Shown here one piece after another: positions 21,765-33,935 of a DNA stretch of 64,000 bases. A program made the position numbers and the translations under genes. The stretch covers positions 62,001-126,000 of the forward strand of contig JAQFVV010006215.1 in the NCBI GenBank assembly GCA_028023455.1, written 5' to 3'. The stretch comes from Epiperipatus broadwayi. Taxonomy: Eukaryota; Onychophora; Udeonychophora; Euonychophora; Peripatidae. How positions within the stretch are numbered: the stretch's first letter is position 1; each line of letters opens with the position of its first letter. The notes under the pieces were generated by a model. The model had not been told where the DNA came from. It made no database searches and saw only the letters and a program-made list of their open reading frames with translations.

Positions 21765-22485
21765 ACTATAATAATAATAATGGAAAACTATTCAGGAATG
21801 TTTAATATTTGAATAAAAATAATATCTAAGCATTGCTTTCAACCAGATCAGTCATATTCATAGAACTACAACAAAGTATATAAATAAAAATAAATATATA
21901 CATTAAAATTAAATATCCCATTTACATGTCAATGCAATGCACAAGTCTTTCTTGTTTATTGTGTTGACATTATTTGCTATAAACCATGTCTCTTTATATT
22001 TTCTTTTTCAATCATTATGTTTAGTACAAACAACATCAATATTAATAGGATCAAAATTATGTCCAGATTTAATTTCATTTTACCTAAATGCAATATAATT
22101 TATTATGGCGAATTTCATGCCAATTGTGTTACAAGCTTAGCACATCATAAATATTTACAGAAACATGCTGAAACAGACTCTAATGTTAAATCTATATTTT
22201 TGGAACATGGAATTAAATCTGAACATAATTTTGATCCTATTAATATTGATGTTATTTGCATTGAATGTAATGATTGAAAAAGAAAATATAGAGGCATGGT
22301 TTATAGCAAATAATATGGAATGCAATAAACAATAAAAACTCATACATAGCATTATCATGTATGTTTTTTTTATATATTGTATTGTAGTTATATGATTATG
22401 TCCGTCCTAGTCAAAAGCAATGCTTAGATATTATTTTTATTAAAATTTTAAACATTCCTGAATAGTTTTCCATTACTATTAATAT
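21765..22485. mobile_element. Inverted dimer of a second Penelope-like family, inserted in RTE
   Basis: Left arm 21765-22090 and right arm about 22200-22485 are inverted copies (for example GGAAAACTATTCAGGAATGT on the left, ACATTCCTGAATAGTTTTCC on the right; CTATAAACCATG and CATGGTTTATAG nearer the centre). The loop is about 110 bp. The right, longer copy encodes a GIY-YIG domain end. Sequence on both sides belongs to the same RTE copy. Confidence 0.75.
22080..22345 (+). pseudogene. GIY-YIG nuclease domain of a Penelope-like element
   Basis: The frame reads CNIIYYGEFHANCVTSLAHH, then KYLQKHAETDSNVKSIFLEH and GIKSEHNFDPINIDVICIEC, then a stop and KRK. These correspond to the YIGET..L..R..EH, the H and the xTGHxFDxxNxxVIxxE stretches of PLE GIY-YIG domains. 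An inverted, shorter copy of the same C-terminus is readable on the minus strand at 21960-22090 (GHNFDPINIDV). This sequence differs from the PLE at 18.4-19.7 kb, so it is a separate family or subfamily. Confidence 0.7.
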
Positions 22486-25160
22486 TATATTCAAATTAAG
22501 GAAAGAAAATATTTTATTAAATATAATAGAACTGTTTAAAATTAAATGGAACATTGTCGAACTAAGTCGGAAGATAAGATGAAGAGACAATTGATTTAAA
22601 AAGTGAATATGTATTTTACTATAAATATACATATATTGGAAGCACCAGTAAAGTAGGATTCATTATAAATAACAAGTGGAAGATCAGCAATGAGGTTTTT
22701 GATGGTATATAAGATAGAGTGTCAAGATTAATTATTCATATTAATGCAAGATATCAAATGCACGTAATTTAGGTTTATGCCCCAACAAGTTCCCATTGTG
22801 ATGAAAAAGTATATGCTTGTGTAAAATGCTTTTGATCATACTAAACAACATTTTAAAATTGTTATGAGATACTTTAAATCCATAACTGGTAATTTATGGA
22901 ATGATGAAAGTGTTTTGAATAAATTTGGTTATGGTGATAAAAATGAAAGAGAATATAGGCTTGTGGAGTTTTGAAGAAAAAAAAAACTGTATATTATGAA
23001 TCCTTTCTTTAAGAAAAATTATATATATGATAACATTCAAATGAGATAAAACATAATTGGATTGTATTTTAACTAACAGAAAAGATATCTTTCAAGATTG
23101 TAATGTTTTAAATAGATTCAACACAGAATGCAGTCATTATTAATGAGATGTACGATACATGTTAATGTGAAATTAGAAAAAACAAAAATTATCAAGAAAG
23201 ACACCATTGACAGTTGATGTTACTAATTTTCAGAAACACTTTAATAACTTTAGATTAGAACTTAAAAAATCACTTTAAAATATTAACCGATTTTGAAGAT
23301 TGTTCAGACTTCACTGAAATCAATAAAAAAACTGGTAATCTATTAAAAATTGCAACAAAGATAGCTGATACAAAAAAAAAAAAACCCCACAACAATTTTC
23401 CAGTATTTTTTTTACTAAGACATAGCAATGCATGATAAATAAAGAGAAGGAATATGAACATATTTTAAAAATGTTTCATTAAAAAGATTTAAATATCTGG
23501 AGTTTTGTAAAATGATATGAAAAAAAAGTTAATAATAATATAAGAAAATGTAATTGTAATTTGGCATGGAAAACTATAGCTAATAATAAAAATCTCAAAA
23601 GTATAAAACATCTTGGTATTGAAAAGGAAATTATTTCAGCATTAAGAAGAAAAAATGGAACTATTCCTAAATAGAGAGATGGTATCATGAAATATATGGA
23701 TAAGGACAAAAATCATTATGTTTAAACTGCCAAGTATTCAAAATGGAGAAGTGAAATATGCAAGTTCATCTATGAAAAAGAGATGAGCTTGGATTAATTA
23801 CAGAGCTATTGCTGATATTTTGAAAGAAACAAGTGAAGAATTAGAAAAGTTACACACACAAAGCTATATACTACATATCTAGTAATAAAGATGTACCAGA
23901 TAATTGGGTGAATATAGTGTATTGATATTTGAGAAAGGTGTTAAAAATTATTAAAAAATACATATCTATTAATCTTCTATTAGTTCTGTATAAAATCTTT
24001 ATCAAGGTACTTACAATTCAACTACAACAAATTTTGGTGTCTAAACAATTACAAGAACAACGGAATTTAAAAAAGATTTTATCATAATGGAACATATCCA
24101 AATATTGAGCTAAATTATCAAAAGGACCAATGAATATAAACTGCTGTTATGTTCTGGATTTGTAGATTATAAAAAAGCATTTGATTTTATAAACATTTGT
24201 ATAGTGATTGAAAGTTTGGAATATCCAGATGCAAAACAAGGATACTGTCATATTTTAACAATTATCAAAATGTGAAATGGTGATATTAAGAAAGATTAAC
24301 AATATGGCAAGATGATTTCATGTTTTCGAAACATATTACACTAGTTTTACAAGAAGTATTTTGTGGGTTAGAGTGAGAAGCTAAGAGAGTAAAAATAAGT
24401 AAAATTATTTAAATTATATAGATTTTGAAGATGAAGTGGTTACTTTGCAAATGATGCTGTGCAAAGCTTCAGAAAACACTGCAAGAGTTATCAGATGAAA
24501 GTAAGAAAACAGGATTGTAGATAAAGACTAAAGTAATGTTCAATGGTTTTTCTCAAAAAAAAGAAAATAAATGTTGATAATGGAAAAAATTAATAATTAG
24601 AAATACTTTAGACAGATTAGTAATACAGATGGAAACATAATAGATGAAAATAATTATAGAATTTAGTTTAGAGAGAATACTTTTTGATAAAAATAATTTA
24701 TTATTAAAATAATTATCCCTAGGTGTTTGCAAAGGAAGATTTTTAATGGATACGTTTTACAAGTTCTCACTATGAATCTGAGACTTTGACACAACAGAAA
24801 AGCGATACAGTGACTTCAGATCACTCAACAATGTATGAAAAGATGGATCTTAGGATTAACAAGAAGAGATTAAAAAGAAAATTTAGGTGTGAGCGAACAA
24901 CATGTATAACTTATATAATTAAAAAATTAAGAAATTGAAATAAAGCTGTCAGACATATTGATTGAAGAGATGTTAATAGATAACAGTTGGTATTTTAAAT
25001 CGGTTAGCAATAAAATTAAAAGACCCAGAATGATGCCACATGTGAGATGAATGATTGAAATAAAATTTTCTGGTATATTGGGAAGAAGAAAGGCTAAATA
25101 TCAGAGAAATTGGATTACATATAGAGAAACCTTTATTTTGAAATAGATTGATAATGGTGA

Positions 25161-26335
25161 AAAATGATGCTGAATTGTGATTTTTTTCAAGAAAAAAAAT
25201 AAAGCAAAAAGAGAGAAAAAAACATAGTGAAAAGAAAGAGCCATTAAAATAACTATATAAAAATAATTATGTAAATATTATATATTAAAAAAAACCCAAT
25301 CAATATAAATTGAAGCAAATATTTTATATGATGTTGTTTCTTGTTAGAAGATTCAATGCTGATTTATAACTTTTCTTTTCAGCAACTTATTTAATTCTTT
25401 AAAACCAGCTGAATTACATTCTTATGTTTTGTTTTTATAAAAAAGAAGACATGGCCTATTAAATAATTTGGTTTTCTTTTTTACATTCTGTTAATTATAA
25501 TATTGTGCAATAAGAGTAATATTGAAATGCTGAATGCAAATTTAAATTTTCATATATAAACTTTTGATTTCGGTCTGTCTGTTTTATTATTGTTTCTTTG
25601 TCAATAAAACTCAGAGATCCAAACACTTTTATCAATAAATAATCATTTAATCAATATTTATTAAAAGATTTGTTCATTTTGAAATATAATAACAGTTCTA
25701 CAAAACATACAGAATATGAAACAAAGAGCAGATTAAAATGGTATATTTATCTAATTGATATATAATAACTTTAATTTTTTTTTTTTTTAATAATGTAGCG
25801 AGCCATGGGCTACACTATATTTTGTTTTCAAATCTACCTCGTGTTCAATATATGTAGTGTACAATGACTCATGGTTAGACAATGATTAGAAGAGAGTACA
25901 TATTGTTTATTGAATTGCAAGTGTACACTATTTTTCAACATGCACACACACACACACACATATATAACATGGACATTTTTATATGTATACTAGTAATATA
26001 AATCAAAATTATTGTATAAACAAAATTTTAAAAATAATAATAATAGTTATTAATAATACATTGATGGGACACATTTACATCTATTTTACCGAGTTTGAGG
26101 TCATTCGTGCATTTACTGAAGCAATAAGAACAAGAAAGAAAAACTAACTACTGTAATTTATTCAAAAATAAAGTAAATAGTGAAGTGTCTGACGTTTGTA
26201 GCTATTAAATGTGCTCTAGGCAATATCTATATATATCCAATAACTTTTTTCTCTTATATAAAGAAATGTAATAGTGAGCTTGTTATCAAGAAATTAGGCT
26301 CTCTAATTATTTTAACAGTTTAAAAATAAACAGCA
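25161..26335. other. AT-rich stretch, no gene recognised
   Basis: Contains a (CA)n run at 25943-25960 and GTAGCGAGCCATGGGCTACA at 25796-25815. No coding region supported. Confidence 0.4.
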
Positions 26336-26337
26336 GT

Positions 26338-27390
26338 AAACTCACTATACAGTATTTCCATCTAGTGGAAGCCATAGTAATCAATGGATGCAAGAAGGTT
26401 AGTGAATAAATTATCTATCTAGTGCATCCAACATCCTAGACTAGTTTCTAACATGTGGCTTTCATCTGTAAGGATCCTTGGAACTGAGACCACTGCACTA
26501 ATAATCTTGCATCCAATGATTACTATGGCTTGCACTGGGTTGCACTACAGTAGGAGAGTTTGCTACACATCATATGAGATTGCAATTTATAGATAGTAAC
26601 AAAATAGATTGAGTTATGAGTAAAGGACAGGCAACAAGATGGGTGAGAAAAGTAGTATGGTATGCAGAACATTTGGATAAAGACTTTGTGTCAGTATATC
26701 TATACAAAAAAATGGAATGATTGTGTTAGGAGAATTGTTAAGTGTTATAATGGCAAAAAATGGGATAGAAGAATAGGCGTATTAATAAAAAATAGGGAGT
26801 TGGAAAACTAGTATGGAAAGTAAAAAGAATTTAAATATATAGAAGTAAACAGAATATTGGGTGTGATTTAATTTACGATAAATAGCAAGGAAAGTAGTTT
26901 ACTGTTTAAGGCTCGAACAGGATCATTAGCAACAAGGGAATATACAGATAAGTTGAGAATGTGGGTAATTTGGTGAGAAAGGCATGAAAAATATTAAGCA
27001 TCTGTTAATTGAATGTAAATGCTTACAAGCACAAAAGATACAAATAATGAAATTGTGGAAGAATAAATATAAATAAAGTGATTATATAAAAAGTGGGTCC
27101 TTGGTTTTTATTTTGGGTTTTGAAAAAAATAAGGAGGATCTAAATATAAAGACCATTGGACAAAGATGATATTATAAAAATAGGATGGAGTAGGATAGAG
27201 AAAAATATGGAAAAAACTTAGGGTGGGGAATGAAATGGGAAGGTAAGTGGCTAACAGGTTTATCTGGGCATAGTGGAGGAGAGATTCCTGACTCCAATAA
27301 AAATCCATAGTGCATCACATCATATACTGTTTTAACAGTTTGTGTAAGCATAAGAAATGATGGTCATGTGATGTTTAGTGGTTTAATTTT
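26338..27390 (-). mobile_element. Foldback element FB, split by a LINE insertion
   Basis: The main part (26338-26572) ends GGAGAGTTTGCT. The FB terminal extension, expected directly after it, is found only at about 27328-27390 (AACAGTTTGTGTAAGCATAA then CATGTGATGTTTAGTGGTTT). A LINE family X fragment (26573-27330) separates them. FB is here in the opposite orientation to the 17945 and 41210 copies. Confidence 0.7.
26573..27330 (+). mobile_element. LINE family X fragment inserted in FB element
   Basis: Matches 51415-52245: blocks SKGQATRWVRKVVWYAEHLD, NKQNIGCDLIYD-like and LLIECKCLQAQKI, ending in TGCATCACATCAT. It has internal deletions and stops. Being inside FB, it is younger than that FB copy. 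Confidence 0.75.
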
Positions 27391-28220
27391 AAAAATACTT
27401 TCAATTTTTAGTATGTTCTAAAATTTTAAATCTTTTAGCATTATGCTCAGAAAATATTTTATGTAAAATATAGCATATCGTATTCAGAAAGATTAATAAA
27501 AGAAGAAATAAATATATATGTTTTCAACACAAATTGAAGAAATTTTATTAATATATGTAATCACATATGGCTCTCAGAGAAGTGAAAAATGGCTGCTAAA
27601 TATCACGCAAATCTGAATGTTTTTTTTGTTTCTTTGTTTACATTTTTCTTTAGCATATAATTGAAGTTGTGTAATTAGTTAAAGCATATTTTGTAGCTCC
27701 ATTGTACCTGAATGACTGCTCTATAGTGAATAAATTCATTCAGGATATGAGAAAAGAGGTGATATATCACTAGCATAAAATTATACTATATTACTCTGTG
27801 GATTTAATCTAAAAATTATTTCCTCGAGGGTAAAAATACCCCATAAGTAAACTATTATCAATATTTTTGGACTAATCACACAATATGGCAGAAAACAATG
27901 AAATATATTATCAATATTATATAGATTTGATTCAATTAGCTGTTTTCATCAGACAAAGATCAGATAGTGTGTTAAATGTTATCAGAGGAAAAATTCTGTA
28001 AACAGCAGTTACATAATTCATGATTGGCTAGAATAAATAAATGCTTGATTTTGATGAAAAAAACTCTTAATATGTAGATGCTTGATTTTATCATTTATTA
28101 TGAAAAACAGTTGTAAAACGTATTAAATATTATAAATACACAAACGTGTTATAAAAAAGATGCACATGAAATACATATCTCTATGATGACATGATACAAA
28201 ATCAACAACATTTTTGTCAA
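27391..28220. other. AT-rich stretch, nothing recognised
   Basis: No frame, repeat or RNA feature that I can support. Confidence 0.4.
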
Positions 28221-28324
28221 GCATTGGTGGTCGAGAGATCAGCGACAGCTGCCTTATAAGCAGTTGTCCCAGGTTAGCGGGTTCACGTCCCGGCTGATGC
28301 TATGACACATGATAAAAAAAAAAA
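28221..28324 (+). repeat. tRNA-like SINE, different anticodon
   Basis: GCATTGGTGGTCGAGAGATC (5' acceptor and A box), CAGCTGCCTTATAAGCAGTTG (anticodon arm, loop CTTATAA), GCGGGTTCACGTCCCG (T arm with 4 bp stem), CTGATGC (3' acceptor, pairs with the 5' GCATTGG including G-T), then a TATGACACAT...A-run tail like that of the tRNA-Gly SINEs. An extra stretch in the variable region argues against a working tRNA. Confidence 0.75.
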
Positions 28325-28917
28325 TCATCATTTATATATTTTATAGATAAAGTTCATAAAAAATGAAGCAGATAATGAAAAGTTGATAATATATAAAAAT
28401 AATGAGTAATTTTATATAAGAGCAAATATAAAAAAATGTTTTAATATTAGGAAATTTTTTTATATCTTTATATGGAAGATGGTTTTTAGATAATATATGA
28501 TTCTTATATATTGGGCTCATATTTAATTTATATTTAACTATTGATGTTTTTAGATGTATGATTTTTTTAGCTCAATCATATATTATGTTTAAGACTTTAT
28601 TGACTATCATAGAAATAGGGTTATTGGAATGAATGATATCTTGGACCAAATATAACTCTATAATTTTGATGAGTTAATATTTATTTTTCATTCTAACTAT
28701 ATATTATAGCACAGCTACTAAAAAGTTGTACCTAACTATACAGACCATGGATTTATCTACACACAATAAGAATGATGTTACTTATGACAATCCTTCTGAA
28801 GATCAATAACATTGATTTAAACATAAGGCCAAACTGAATTTATAGTTAAAAAATAATCAAGTCATTCATGATATCAAACAAATTTTAAAGTTTCCAAAGG
28901 TTACTGAGTAATTACAT
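28325..28917. other. AT-rich stretch, nothing recognised
   Basis: No motif supported. Confidence 0.4.
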
Positions 28918-29262
28918 TATCATCATCATTTTTAACCACTATCACTCCACTGCATGATGGTCTCTTCAAGTTCAACAAATCTTCAATCTCTAGCCTCACT
29001 TTTCTACATCACATCAGCAACTTTCTTATTTCATCCACCAATCTCACATGTGGTCTCTTTCTAAGTCTTTTGCAATCTCTTGGAATCCAGTTTAAAATTT
29101 CAACTGTCCATCTATTATCATCTCACCTAAAAGTATGCTGAACCCAACTTCATTTCAGTCTCTTAATTCTTTCAATAATGATCAGTAACACCAGTTTGTT
29201 ATCTCAACCATATATTTCATTTTCAATCTCTTCTTGTTACTCTTAACAAGCATATATCTGTT
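28918..29262 (-). mobile_element. RTE LINE 3' fragment
   Basis: Begins with TATCATCATCATTTTTAACC, the inverse of the RTE (GAT)n tail, and matches 49670-49995 of the best copy on the minus strand. 5'-truncated insertion. Confidence 0.85.
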
Positions 29263-29347
29263 CGTACAATTAAAAAAAGAAAAAGATAAGTTGAAAAGAA
29301 AAGATTAAAAATGTAGAAGTGTTGAAGAGTAAAAGAAAAATACCATC

Positions 29348-29689
29348 TATTGAAAGTTTTAAACAACTAGACATCATATGATCATCATTCTGTATGGTTA
29401 CCCAAGCTGATAACATGGAGACAAAACTTTTCATACAGTAGCACCACTCAGTGCATACCAGAGTAATCAATATATGCAAAAAGGTTTGTGCAAAAAAGCC
29501 CTATCTATTGCTTATCTTGGTGCAGTGTTTTCAGATCTGAGGTTCCTCACTAATGAAAGCCATAAGTTGTAAACTAGTCAGGGAATATTGGATGAGTAGA
29601 CACTAGCTAGGAATTTTATGCACAAACCTTCTTGATTTGCACTGAATGGCGCTACTGTATGGAGAGTTTTGCCTCTGCGTGTATTGAAA
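29348..29689. mobile_element. Foldback element FB, medium copy
   Basis: Left extension AGACATCATATGATCATCAT, left arm around CATACAGTAGCACCACTCAG, internal CTCACTAATGAAAGCCATAA, right end CTACTGTATGGAGAGTTTTG. TATTGAAA flanks it at 29348-29355 and 29682-29689, a shorter and weaker duplication than in other copies. Confidence 0.65.
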
Positions 29690-30294
29690 ATATTATGAGA
29701 AAAAAAAAAGAATTAGATTGAGAATATAGTTTAAAGCAGCAGAATTATGAGTACTTAATGAGTAAAGAAAGTGATGATGATGATGGTTTAATGAAATTGC
29801 TATTTTATTATTGATGTACTTTATCAGTCTAATAGTTAAACCACTTTTGTTAATAGAGACTGTTGGTCTTCACAAATGTTTCAAAAATATATTTTGGAAG
29901 TTAAAATAACATGAATTCTTTCTTGTTTTCTGCATCACAGTATAATGTTTAAATCAAAGACATGTTTAATATTCATTTGTCATTGTCTTCAACTCTGAAA
30001 ATGTCATGTATGGATAACACCAATCTGATGCTGGCCACTATTATAGTTTTACATTTTTTACAAATCTGAAATATATCCAGATTGGGAGACCTAAAATAAA
30101 ATTATTAGTTTAATTTTCTTTTACATATGCTACTACATAAACAAGTCCATTCAAAGCCAATCTCAATTTTTTTTCTTCTCTTCATTTTACATATTTGGGA
30201 ATTTAAGGTGGAACTTTTTATTACCAACAATTTATAGAATCACAGAGCCATTACAGTAAATATTAATACGACAAAAGAAAAGTATATTAATAAA

Positions 30295-30440
30295 TAGTCT
30301 GCTTTTAAACTCACTGATAAGATTAAAAAGAATTTCATCTATTAAAATTCAAGAAGATAAAATAATCATAATTGAATGCTTAGTTGCTTGGGAGGTCATG
30401 TACTATATGACCAGAAGTGGCTGGTTGAGTTTTGACTTCA
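30295..30440 (+). repeat. Dispersed repeat shared with 2055-2175, copy 2
   Basis: Contains GCTTAGTTGCTTGGGAGGTC and AGAAGTGGCTGGTTGAG, matching the earlier copy. It lies directly upstream of an RTE 3' end at 30495. Confidence 0.5.
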
Positions 30441-30494
30441 GGAATCTTTAACTCTTGATTCCAGTACACCAGGATAATACTCTATGAAGAAGAA

Positions 30495-30770
30495 ATGGAA
30501 GTAGAAGGCAATTAAAGATCAATACCGTCAGAAGATATGATAATAGATGAAGATTTGGAATGTTAAACTGGATTCTAAGTGATTGAAAAAAAAGTTGCAG
30601 AAAGAGAACAATGTGAGCTGGATATCTGGATAGAATAATAAAGTGTGCAGAGGTGATGTGGAGAAAAGAAGCTAAAGATAGATGAAGATGGACTGAATTT
30701 GAAGAGACCTTCATTCTGCAGTAGATTGATAATTGTTGTTGTTGATGATGATGATCAGAGTCATTGTTGA
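30495..30770 (+). mobile_element. RTE LINE 3' end
   Basis: Frame text VMWRKEAKDRWRWTEFEETF then ILQ-stop-IDN matches the C-terminus of the RTE copy (VMWRREAKNQRRWIELGETF). It ends in a GTTGTTGATGATGATGATC tail at 30735-30760. Confidence 0.85.
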
Positions 30771-31789
30771 TTAAAGGCAATTATTTCTAAGATACTCCTA
30801 GTTTAAAGCTTAAATTGATTTGTAATATTAAATTAATAACGGTTAGAACAAGGAAATGGCAGTTCAACAAAATGAGATTATGTAAATAAAATAAATTATA
30901 GAAAGCTTTATTGCTTAGAATTCTTTAGAAATTTCAGCTTTCTAAGATACTGAGTTGGGTCATCATGGACTTTGAATTTCGGTATCTGCTCTCTGTACAA
31001 ATCATTATAACATTATATATAGCACATAAAATATCGCATACCTTTCTCAGCTTATTTTCAACCCCTGCATTAAGAAATAATCCACTTCTATCTATTACAA
31101 GACATTCATAATCATTATTGCGAATAAATAGTTATTTGCCATCTTTATATATCAGCATAAATTGGATTAACAAATTTGAATAAAGAATTAAAAAAATAAT
31201 TTAAGATGGGAAAAAATAGGATCACGTGATTATATATATATCAGACAAAAAAATCATATACACACATTAACGAATATTCTCCTTTTATCATACGACATCT
31301 TGATATTTAGGAGGAAAAAAAGTACTAAATAAAAAAAATAAAAAGCAATAATGGAAAACATCAACAAGAAAATATCAATTTTATATTTTAAAGATTTATA
31401 AAAACGTTATAACAGATCAAAGAAGTACATTAGAGAATTTAAAAAAAATGAAAAGGTAAGCAAATATAAATATAAAATACCAAAAAAAAAAAAGATACAA
31501 GATTTTTAAAATCTAAAGTATTTAATTTCAAAAAAAAAAAAAATAGTCAAAGAATAATTACAAAAAGAATATGCTGTATTACTCCCCCTCCCCCCAATGG
31601 AAACAGTGCAAAGCATAAAAATAAAATGACTAAAAAAAAAATCAGCAAAAGGAACATAAAAAAAAAAAGTAAAGCAAAATAAACATTTAAATAGCAACAA
31701 TAAAAAAATATAACCACACGTATAAAACATAAACCAAAGAAAACATTACATGACTTTTTCAGCTAACTTCCAACATCTGCTTTAAGAGT
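30771..31789. other. A-rich stretch, no gene recognised
   Basis: Long A-rich runs dominate 31320-31740. On the minus strand these give Phe-rich open frames, an artefact of base composition. Confidence 0.5.
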
Positions 31790-33935
31790 AATTTGCTCTG
31801 TTATTCTTCTTCAAGACCCTCTAGTGTAAGTTTGAGTAATCAGTTGACACTAGATGGCAGTACCATACACAGTAGGTGGCTTGAAAAGTGGAAGGACAAG
31901 AGGTTTAGATGGATGGCCAGCAGAGATGGTGATGAATTTGGGAAATAGGGCAAAATTAAATCTATTATTATCATGTTTTAATAAAAAGGCACAGAATTTC
32001 CAGACAGATGAAATAATACTAGAGTGAGGATAAGGGTAAAGATTATAGAAAGATAAACAATTATAAGTGTAGTGGTAATGTCCGGTGTTATATAAAGGTT
32101 ATACATATATGTTAGATGAAAGAAAAATTAGTGGGGGAAATACAAAGAGGTTTTAGAATGGATGGGTATATAGGAGATAGTTTATTTGTAGTCCCACAAC
32201 TTATAGATATGAGTAGGAATACAGATAGGCAGTTATATATGGTCTTTATAGATATAGAGAAGGCATATGATAGAGTAAATAGAAATAGATTATGGGTAAG
32301 TTTAGTAAATTAGGGAATGAATGTAGTTTTAGTGGATCTTATTAAGAGATTGTACAAAAATGATTACTATATGTATCAATCAGGAAATACAGAATCAGTT
32401 AGACTTAAAAATGGGGTGGTACTAATGCAAGGATGTCCTATGTCATATATTTTGTTTTTGTTATATTTGAGAGAAATAGAGAGAGCAATAAAAAAACTAG
32501 GAAGAGGGGTAGAAAGACCATTAATAAATGGTCAGGGAGTGTATACAGTATCAGGTCATCTATTAGCTGATGATATTTTCTTGTGCACAGAAAGTAGGGA
32601 AGATAGTTGTGCTGAAGACTTGCTCAAGGGTGGATAAGGAGATGGAGATTAAATTTAGTGAAAATAAATGTTGATAAATGCTGGGAAAAGAAAAGAAGAA
32701 GAATTTAGATTGGGGTTCTGGGGAAAGAGAAGAGAAAGAATTTATATTGGGGTGCTGGAGGTAGAGAAAAGAAAGAATTTATATTGGAAATATGAAGTTA
32801 AATTGTGGTAAATAGGTATAACTGTTTTGGAATCATCTTAAGTAATCAGAGAAATTGCTTGGACAAATGGGAGAAAAAATTGATAAATGAAGTGAAGAAA
32901 AGAAAGGGATTGATAAAAAAATTAACAGTGTTTTCTTATAATAAATTGATGTAGCAAGAATTGTATGAAGGGGAGTGGCAGTAAAAGGGTTAACTTATGG
33001 TAATGATGCATTATGTGTTAGTAAAGAGATGTTAGATTACTTAGAAAAGTACAAAGAAAAGTAGGGAAATATGCATTAGATGCAGATGGGTGGACAGAAA
33101 AGGAGGTAATTTAAGGAAAAATGGGATGGTCAAATTTTTATATAAGAAATGCCAAAAGAAAAATGAAAATGTTCAGTAGATAGCAAGTTATGGGTAGTAA
33201 GAGAATAGCCAAAATAGTATTTAATTGGGTTAGAAGTAAAGGACAGGCAACAAAATGGTTGACAAAGATAGTATGGAATGCAGAAGATTTGGATGAAGAC
33301 TTTATGTCAGTATACTTGTACAAAAAGTAGGATGATTGTTTTAGGAGGATTGTTGAGTGATATAATGGGATACAATAGATGCTTAATAAAAAATAGGGAG
33401 CTGGAAAAATGGAGAATTAATATGGAGAGTAAAAAGCATCTAAATATATATAGAAGTAAACAAAATATTTGGTGTGAATTAATTTACAATAATAGCAAGG
33501 AAAGAAGTCTACTGTTTAAGGCTCAAACATTATTGTTAGCGATAAGGGAATATACACAAATATGAAAAAATGTGGGCGTTTAGTTTGCAAGTTATATAAG
33601 GAAGGCATTGAAAATATTAAGCAGCTGATAATTGAATGTAAATGATTACAAGCTGAAAGAGAACAAATAATGATGTTGTGGGAGAATATAAACTATGTGA
33701 TTATACAGGAAGTGGGTTCTTGGTCTTTATGCTGGGTTTGGAAAAAGATAAGGTGGATCTAGATGTAAACACCATAGAGTGAACAAAGATAATGTTGTGG
33801 AAGCAGGATAGAGAAAAATATGGGAAAAATGTAGGGTGGGGAGTGGAAAGAGAAAGTAAGGTGGCTAACAGGTTTTTCTAGGCATAGTGGCTGAGAGATT
33901 TCTGACTTTGATAAAGGAATAGTGACATCACATTA
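31790..33935 (+). mobile_element. LINE family X, most complete copy
   Basis: The 5' head (about 31790-31860, ending ACACTAGATGGCAG) matches the head at 50801-50872. A decayed RT, thumb and C-terminal region follow, and the 3' end is AATAGTGACATCACATT. It has several frameshifts and internal deletions. The clade is not assigned. Confidence 0.8.
32116..33700 (+). pseudogene. LINE family X reverse transcriptase, broken
   Basis: 32140-32290 reads GEIQRGFRMDGYIGDSLFVV then YMVFIDIEKAYDRVNR (RT block A with its Asp). After a stop at 32312, 32317-32637 reads NGVVLMQGCPMSYILFLLYL (the GxxQGxxxSxxLF block) and HLLADDIFLCTE (ADD catalytic block intact). The thumb and C-terminal parts (32640-33700) are frameshifted but still match 51010-51976. 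No endonuclease domain is recognisable upstream, where only about 300 bp precede the RT. The product would have been a LINE RT, now inactive. Confidence 0.8.

Larger units (their letters stand above)
21345..25160 (+). mobile_element. RTE-type LINE, decayed near-full copy 2
   Basis: Alignable with the better copy at 46975-49998 from its 5' leader (GATTCCTCTTTGAAACATT near 21360) to just short of the 3' end. Endonuclease blocks are VYAPTSSH (about 22770-22795) and FGYGDKNERE; RT blocks are ETSEELEKL, LLFYKIFIKVL-like, and FVDYKKAFDFINI (about 24160-24195). C-terminal text near 25075-25140 reads GRRKAKYQRNWITYRETFIL. It is full of stops. A PLE inverted dimer (21765-22485) is inserted in the endonuclease region. 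Confidence 0.8.

Noticed and set aside
28221-28324. Functional tRNA with TAT or TAA anticodon
   Set aside because: The acceptor pairs, but the variable region is irregular and a SINE-type tail follows.
31506-31730. Minus-strand Phe-rich open frame
   Set aside because: It is the complement of A-rich low-complexity sequence.
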